From Limonium bicolor (taxonomy: Eukaryota > Streptophyta > Magnoliopsida > Caryophyllales > Plumbaginaceae), in assembly GCA_023374045.1 (NCBI GenBank), contig CM041776.1:348625636-348689635 (forward strand): 64,000 nt of DNA, read 5' to 3'. Of the stretch, positions 58,079-64,000 are shown piece after piece (the stretch's first letter is position 1; the number at the start of each line of letters is the position of its first letter). The position numbers and the translations under genes were made by a program. The notes under the pieces are model-generated. The model made no database searches and was not told the DNA's origin. It saw only the letters and a list, made by a program, of their open reading frames with translations.

Positions 58079-60350
58079 ATGGCGATGGATATGCGATCAG
58101 GAACATGTATGTCTCAAGATCCTTGTCCGTTAGAAGATGTTGATGGTGGTGATAAGAATGTTCAAACAAATAGTACCCATGGTAGCACGCCTGAAATGAC
58201 AACAAATGTGAGTGTGATAAATGCCAACTTTTCTACTGAGTTCCAAATGGTTGAAGGAAAAAGAAGCGGAGTATGGTATCATTATGTTTTGATTGATGGT
58301 TCAGCATTCAAGGATGGTAAAAAGAGAGCTCAATGCAAATATTGCAAAATCAAGTCATTTATTGCTGAGGGTACATCTGGAACTTCAAACCTTCATGGTC
58401 ATTTGAAGACATGTAAAGCCTATGCTGTAAGTAAGAGTGGAGGAGGTAATGTGGTTCCATTTGATTAAACTACTTATCGAGACTTGTTGTCCAAAGCAAT
58501 AATCAAGCATGGATATGCTTTTTCGTGGGTGGAGCATGAGGGTAATCGTAAAATTCATGTGTATTTGAATAACCAAGTCCAAACAATATGTAGGAACACT
58601 GCAAAGGCAGATTGTTTGAAACTACATAAAAGTTTGAAAATGAAGATGAAGGAGACCCTAAAAAATGTTCCTGGTCGAATATGCTTGACTAGTGATATGT
58701 GGACATCTTGTCAAACTGAGGGGTATATGTGTTTGACGGCTCATTTTGTGGATGCTAATTGGAAGTTGAACAGTATTGTGCTAATTTTTTGTCACATTGA
58801 CACTCCTCACACTGCTCCCACGATGTATGGAGCTGTTTTGTCTTTGCTTCAAGATTGGGGTATTGATTCCAAGATCTTTACAATCACCATGGATAATGCC
58901 TCCAGCGATGACAAAATGCAAGACTTGTTGAGAACTACACTCAATGGTCGAGATGCCTTGCTGTTTAGAGGCTCCTTCTTTCATGTTCGGTGTGTCGCGC
59001 ATCTGCTGAACCTTATTGTTAAGGATGGACTCAAGGTCATTGATCATATTATTACCAAGGTTAGAAATAGTGTGAAATACATCAAGTGGTCAGAGGGGAG
59101 AAAGGAAAATTTTGACAATGTGTGAAGTTAGCTAAAATTGAAGAGACTAAAGGATTGTGGCTTGATGTTTCTACTAGATGGAACTCTACGTACATGATGC
59201 TTGATAGGGCTATTTTGTACCGTGAAGCTCTTAAAGAATTAGTAGTTGTTGACAAAGCATACCATCATTGTCCAACTATTGAAGAATGGGATATGGCTGA
59301 AAAGATTAGGGATGTTTTGGAACCATTCTTTGAAATTACTAATTTGTTCTCTGGAAGCGACTACCCTACTTTGAATTTGTACTTTGAGAATGTTTGGAAG
59401 ATTTCCATGCATTTGTGGAAGTTGAGTTTTGATGATAATGAGGTCCTAAGAAACATGGCAAGGGAGATGCAAATCAAGTATGATAAGTATTGGCTTTACT
59501 CTGGTGGTGATGATGACTACATTTCCTTGTTCGCTTGTGTTGTGGTTCTTGATCCTCGTTATAAGTTGTCTTTCATTAAGTATTGTTATCAGAAGTATAA
59601 CAATGACAAGCAAGAAGCTGCAAGAAAGACAAGTGAGATCAAACTGAAGTTGGAGAGGCTCCTTAAAGAATATGATATACATGATAGTCATGTCTCGCAC
59701 GAAACTTCCTCAGCCACCAACACCAAGTCTGATAACATTTCTATAAATCGGAAGAGGAAAATTGATCTTCTAGCTGTAAGTTTCTTACATATTTGTCTTC
59801 ATACACTTTTATGAATTATTTTGGTTACCATTTCCTTTTCTCTATCATTGTATCATTACTAAGTGAGTTGAAACCATTATTATTATTGTATTTAACTATA
59901 TTCTAGGATTTTGATGATGAAGATGCCATACTCTCTACTACCACTGAAGATACACTATTGGATGTTTATTTAGAAGATGAAAAGATGGATAGAAAATTGA
60001 AGATTGATGTCTTGCAGTTTTGGAGGGAAAAAGAAACTCGTTATAAGGAGCTTTCTCATCTAGCTAGGGATATTTTGACTGTTCCTCTTACAACCGTTGC
60101 TTCCGAGTCAACCTTTAGTATAGGGGGAAGAGTTTTGAACAAGTGGAGAAGCTTATATCTTCCTGAAAATGTGGAGGCTTTGATAACTTCGCGTAGTTGG
60201 ATATACGGTTATGAAGGTACCTTTTACGTTTTATATCTTTATAGGTTTGTTTGTTTAAAAAATTTAGATTTATATGTTGTTTATTTTTGTTTCACAGCAC
60301 TTGAGGAGGATGAGTTTATTGGTTGCGGTGTATATTGGAATGCAACTTAA
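58079..60350 (+). pseudogene. BED-finger hAT transposase, two lesions
   Basis: Transposase of the RICESLEEPER-like plant hAT group. Residues about 60-115 hold a BED zinc finger ('KRAQCKYCK' then 'SNLHGHLKTC'). The RNase H-like core includes 'LTSDMWTS' (likely first catalytic Asp), 'TMDNASSDDKM' and 'RCVAHLLNLIV'. 'WLDVSTRWNSTYMML' follows. The C-terminal dimerisation domain ('LTTVASESTFSIGG', 'NVEALITSRSW') completes it. Two introns keep the frame: 59776-59906 (GTAAGT...TTCTAG) and 60217-60297 (GTACCT...TTTCACAG). Damage: TAA at 58466-58468, where a CAA is expected, and a 1-base loss at about 59121. Otherwise open from ATG to TAA at 60348-60350, so it is recently dead or carries errors. The minus-strand frames inside are shadows. 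Confidence 0.9.
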
Positions 60351-61120
60351 ATCTCATGAATGACATCCTTGAAAGCCAAATCAAGAGTAAAGTCAACATC
60401 AAGATAAAGTTCTCAACTTCTGGTGTCTGTTTTGATCTGCAGTTCTCGGATTTTGAGTTAACTCTTTTTATCCCTTTTGAGTCTTGTGTTGCCTATACTA
60501 AAGAAGCGGTTCAGATCTTCTTTAATCAGTAGTGTATTTTGGGCAGTTTGATGGTGTAACTAATATTGATTAGATTACCGAATGTATATATAATTGCTTT
60601 CATGTTTTCCTTTTGCAAAAGCACGTCCACATTTCAAGAAATGGACAGTTGCTATTGGCTAGTGGTTATTAGTGACAAGATCCGGTCATAGGAAATGTTG
60701 TAAGTTAGACTCAAATGGTTGTACAATGCTATGTTAGATAAAGATGATATATCGAGTAAAAGTATGTACATTTTGGCCAAATTGCTCGGTTGACTGCTGA
60801 ACAATGCCCATTATCTTTCTGTAATTAGCATTAACTTTTGTGCATCAATTGTAATGGGTGCTGCTAGCTAATGAATCGTAGCTTCTAGATTTTAGGATAG
60901 ATTTAGTCATTCATTAGTCGGTCATAAATATAATATGTTTTTTATGAGTTGTTGATTTATAAGAGGTTGAACCAATTTCCTTGGATATGACAAAAGATGA
61001 CAAGAATTATAAAACTAGAATGAAAACAATTCTTTATTTTAGTCCTAGTTCATGAAAATTATATGTTCGTATATGTCAATAATAAATAGAAGGATAATGG
61101 AAGTTTGCCCAGTTTCATAT
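60351..61120 (+). other. 3' untranslated part of the hAT element
   Basis: No further conserved frame. It leads into the subterminal GGTTCGGGT repeats at 61125-61330. Confidence 0.55.
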
Positions 61121-61360
61121 GTGCAGTTCGGGTGAATTCGGTTCGGGTGAATTTGGTTCGGGTGGATTCGGTTCGGGTAGATTCGGTTCGGGTGGATTCG
61201 GGTCATACCAAATTTCAGTTTGATTCGGTTTTGGTTTGGTTCGGTTCGGATTTTCGGGTCACATTTTGGTCACATCATTCGGTTTAAATTTGGGTTCGAA
61301 TCAGGTTGGATCGGATCGGTTTTTCTGGTTCGGGTCACCGTTGCCAGGTCTAGGTATCCT

Positions 61361-62064
61361 TCTTCTCAATGATGTGGCAGAGGTGGCTGATAATAAGATC
61401 CAAGAGGGAGAGCGGCTTCTACGGGTCCGGTGCGACCAAATAATCCATGAGATAGCATTCCATGGAGTTGAGATCCTTGCTATCTTGGGGCAGAATGTTA
61501 TGGTGTAGGAGTGCGAGCATGATCCTCTTCACCAGATCGCTCACCATGTTCACGGTCATAGTGACGCTGACGTCCGTCCCGACTTGGTTTTTCTTCGTGT
61601 CTGGACCGGGAGGGTGGCGAGGTAGTGGTGTCGATGGGCGATCAGGTCTCCAGGGTGGATGTATGAGTAGTGCTGGAGGTCATCGCGAGGAAGCTAAAAG
61701 AATTGACGGACATCTGCCCTCCGGATGGTGATGGCCCGACCACTGACAAACGAGGTGACCTCCCCCGCTTCTTGTCTGCTGACGCATTGGCATAAAATTC
61801 TTTCGTCAAGCGGGGGTGGTACTGACCACCCATGGAGAGCACGCAGCTCCAGCCCAGATAATCGAAGTATGGTCGGAGCTGCAGGTCCTCTACGAGAGCC
61901 GGATCCACGGTTCACTCCCTAACAATCTCCCTGCGTCGGGGAGAGTTGAACCAGCTCCGCGCATCTTTGCTGACGAAGATGCCATCTATGAGGCCGTTGG
62001 GGTGGCCTAGCTCTTGGTTGGGTGCAGTAGTGTTCCGCTTGGCGCGACGTTGTCGGTGTGCCAT
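61361..62064 (-). pseudogene. N-terminal part of the retrotransposon extra ORF
   Basis: Minus strand from ATG at 62064 ('MAHRQRRAKRN'), with shifts near 61915 and 61750. It reads 'FNSPRRREIVRE', then 'LQLRPYFDYLGW', 'EFYANASADKK' and 'SFVSGRAITIRRADV'. The last two stretches match the 'EFYANL ... sfVRG..I..s...I' pattern of the putative plant transposon protein domain found in extra ORFs of Athila/Tat-type elements. It continues at 54112 beyond the hAT insertion. Function unknown. Confidence 0.7.
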
Positions 62065-63165
62065 TGTTCTGCAAAACAGAGAAAAAAAAAGAAACGTAAG
62101 ACAGAAGAAAGGAAAAAGAGAAAAAAGTGAAACGTTAGAGTATAGATAGGATGACAAGAAGCAATTGGGCAAAAGATTAAGCATTAAGCACATTGGAGAT
62201 CAAAAGAAACGAAACATGTCCAGAAATTTTTTGACATAATCTCCCCCGTTTTTCTATCCTTTCCCGGTTCTAAGAACCTCCACAAAACTAACCCAAAGGT
62301 TGGCATTCAGATATTTAAACACCCCAATAGCAGAGATCAACCAAAAAGTTTAAAACTCACCAACCAATGCAACAATTCACCCATTTTCGAACATTTTGAG
62401 CAACCCGAATGCATGAGCCTACTCATACACATGTTTAGACATGCAAAGACCAAAAAAAAAGTTTCAAACCACCCACTACATATAAACGGTATTGGCATTA
62501 CCAGTTGGAGCAAGAATATTATGCATTAGGCAAAATTCAATATAAAGCATGAAGTACACCAATTATGTCAAAACCGTCAAAAGCCACAATTTGCTAGCCC
62601 AATTCCACACATAAAGCCTAACATAATCAATTAAGAGCATTTCCATCATCAAATGTGCCAAAGTTCAGAAATGTCACCCAAAGTCTTGTTTGGTTCGCAC
62701 AAATTCTAGGTCAAAGTGTAACTTGCTCAAAAATTTCAAAACTTGACAAATTAGGGTTAGATTACCATACCTTAGTGTTTTGTAGAAGATTGGAGCAAGA
62801 AATTTGACAAATTTGGGCTAAAATCGGACAAAAATGGATTGGGGGCGATTTAGGGGAAATTATGGATTTGGGTGTGGAGTGTTGGGGTGGCGACGGGCTG
62901 CTGCACTGGCGACCGGAGTAGGCTGCGCGAGCAAGGCGACGTCGGGGGAGGCGGACAAACAGGGCGGTGGTGGAGGGCTGGCGCGGATGGCTTGCTGGGT
63001 GGTGGTGGAGTGCTGGTGCGCGGTGGGTTAGAGTTCGCAGGTGGGAGGCGCGGCTGGGTTGGGTGGTTTGGGGAAGATGGAGTTGGGAGGGAAAGAAAGA
63101 AAGAAGGGGTAAATAGGTTCTAATTAAAACGCGCCGTTTCACTATTTTTTTTTCAAAATTTTCAA
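62065..63165 (-). mobile_element. Spacer between integrase and extra ORF of the Athila/Tat-type element
   Basis: No conserved frame. A GC-rich patch at 62860-63090 yields overlapping low-complexity frames on both strands, which I do not call as genes. 62230-62760 is AT-rich. Confidence 0.55.
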
Positions 63166-63346
63166 CCCGACCGACCTTGCCAAGATCGGTCGCAAGGTCG
63201 GTCCAAGTCAGTAGGCGAGAGTTCTGAAACTTATGACCCGACCGACCTTGCCAAGATCGGTTGCAAGATCGGTCGAAGTCAGTAGGCTATGGAATTGAAG
63301 ATTTCTACTCGACCGACCCAACCAAGGTCGGTCCTATGGTCGGTCC
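63166..63346 (+). repeat. GGTCGG triad array no. 4
   Basis: Three tandem modules of about 75 bp: CGACCGACC, then AAGATCGGT or AAGGTCGGT, then a second GGTCGGTC or variant, then 'agtcagtaggc' or 'aaccag'. The modules start near 63166, 63239 and 63312. This array is in the internal region about 250-430 nt after the integrase, not in the LTR. Confidence 0.9.
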
Positions 63347-63589
63347 AAACCAGAATCTCCCCAAAATTAAAGTTTTCTTGCCCAAAACACTTATCATCAT
63401 TCACAAGCAGATCCAACACACAAAATTAACCAGAAACACAATAATGAAAGCATGAAACAAGCAACTAATTAACATAATTGAAATAAGAAAATAATGCAAG
63501 GTAAAGGGGGAAATAGTCCGGGTTGCCTCCTGGAAAGCTGCCCGTCTTTTTAAGGCCTTTGGCTAGACCATAGTGAAGGTTAGAAGGAA
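63347..63589 (-). mobile_element. Post-integrase noncoding region
   Basis: Contains 'gggttgcctcctgg' (about 63520), the complement of the 'ggaggcaaccc' motif that follows integrase in this retrotransposon group. No gene. Confidence 0.6.
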
Positions 63590-64000
63590 CCTGGAGGGTC
63601 TCTTAAGTAAAGAGCCTGAGCCTCAACCTTTTGGATGTCTCCACCTTGGTAGTGCTTCAGACGGGAACCATTGACCATGAAAGTCTCCCCCTTGACGTTC
63701 CTCAGCTCAAAACCTCCATATGGGGTGACCTTGGTGATAATGAAAGGGCCAGCCCAATGAGACTTCGATTTCCCGGGGAATAACTTCAACCTTGAGTTAT
63801 AAAGGAGAACCCGGTCACCTTCGTGAAACGCCCGCTTCACAATCATCTTGTCATGCCATTTCTTGGCCTTTTCCTTGTAGATGCAGTTGTTTTCGTAAGC
63901 TTCCTCTCGAATCTCCTCTAACTCAGTCAATTGGAACCGTCTTTTATCACCGGCGCTCTTGAGATCATAATTGAGGGCCTTCACCGCCCAATATGACTTA
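63580..64000 (-). CDS. Ty3/gypsy integrase C-terminal region, cut by the window edge
   Basis: Minus-strand frame open to the edge of the window. It reads '[20 protein letters not shown]', 'AKKWHDKMI', '[20 protein letters not shown]', 'WAGPFIITKV' and 'GSRLKHYQGG', the conserved C-terminal part of integrase in Athila/Tat-type elements, and stops at TAA-type sequence near 63580. The visible 134 codons are undamaged, unlike the two other integrase copies in the window, so this is the youngest gypsy element here. The rest of pol and the 5' LTR should lie to the right of the window. Confidence 0.9.
   Translation of the reverse strand, partial: KSYWAVKALNYDLKSAGDKRRFQLTELEEIREEAYENNCIYKEKAKKWHDKMIVKRAFHEGDRVLLYNSRLKLFPGKSKSHWAGPFIITKVTPYGGFELRNVKGETFMVNGSRLKHYQGGDIQKVEAQALYLRDPPGSF

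Larger units (their letters stand above)
54113..61360 (+). mobile_element. 7.2-kb hAT element with 8-bp TSD
   Basis: The element spans about 54121-61352 and is flanked by GGTATCCT on both sides (54113-54120, 61353-61360). The ends are AGACCTGGCAA at the left and, in complement, TAGACCTGGCAA at the right. Subterminal GGTTCGG repeats lie inside both ends (54145-54320 and 61125-61330). The interior contains a GC-rich patch, AT-rich repeats, a captured host gene fragment, leader repeats and a BED-type transposase. It sits inside the extra ORF of the surrounding Ty3/gypsy element, whose frame resumes on both sides. Confidence 0.9.

Noticed and set aside
62762..63142. 126-codon minus frame and overlapping plus frames
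   Set aside because: All come from one GC-rich patch in retrotransposon spacer; no conserved motif.

Overview
The window is nuclear DNA of a flowering plant, probably a eudicot. The evidence is spliced genes with plant-type introns, plant-specific proteins (methionine S-methyltransferase, plant mobile domain) and wall-to-wall plant transposons. Only two ordinary host loci stand out. One is an intronless ER small heat-shock protein gene (13127-13777, minus) with a TATA box and heat-shock elements. The other is a 12-exon methionine S-methyltransferase gene (39255-46710, minus); this copy has a 2-nt frameshift and a short in-frame gap, so it is either a pseudogene or carries a sequence error. 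A degenerate plant-mobile-domain gene lies at 48057-50330 (plus). I saw no tRNA, rRNA, CRISPR or bacterial-type features.

Layout. 1-4.3 kb: degraded LTR-type sequence and a LINE reverse-transcriptase tail. 4.7-7.6 kb: a cluster of short DNA transposons (fold-back, hAT, PIF/Harbinger-like, hAT-like), several with visible target-site duplications (TSDs), set in a degenerate minisatellite. 8.6-12 kb: a Ty1/copia remnant split by an LTR-like block. 13-14.1 kb: the heat-shock gene. 15.0-16.6 kb: a CACTA-like non-autonomous element. 17.0-18.4 kb: a solo LTR. 18.8-36.5 kb: an inferred six-layer nest. A minus-strand Ty3/gypsy element is interrupted by a short-LTR retrotransposon, which holds a plus-strand Ty3/gypsy element, which holds three hAT elements inserted one inside another. 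37.3-38.1 kb: a Mutator-like miniature element. 39-50 kb: the methyltransferase and mobile-domain genes. 51.05-64 kb: one minus-strand Athila/Tat-type Ty3/gypsy element running off the right edge, split by a 7.2-kb hAT element (54121-61352) with a nearly intact transposase.

Most notable. (1) Three copies of one DUF4371-type hAT family are nested at the same internal octamer, each flanked by an 8-bp TSD. (2) A GGTCGG-based module, one inverted copy followed by two direct copies, recurs in short tandem arrays in at least four LTR-element regions. (3) A tandemly repeated mini-exon-like leader is shared by the CACTA-like element and by the 5' leader of the 7.2-kb hAT element. (4) The same hAT element carries a fragment of the host CLU/FRIENDLY gene.

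Calls rest on reading the sequence and on remembered family motifs; no alignment or database search was run.
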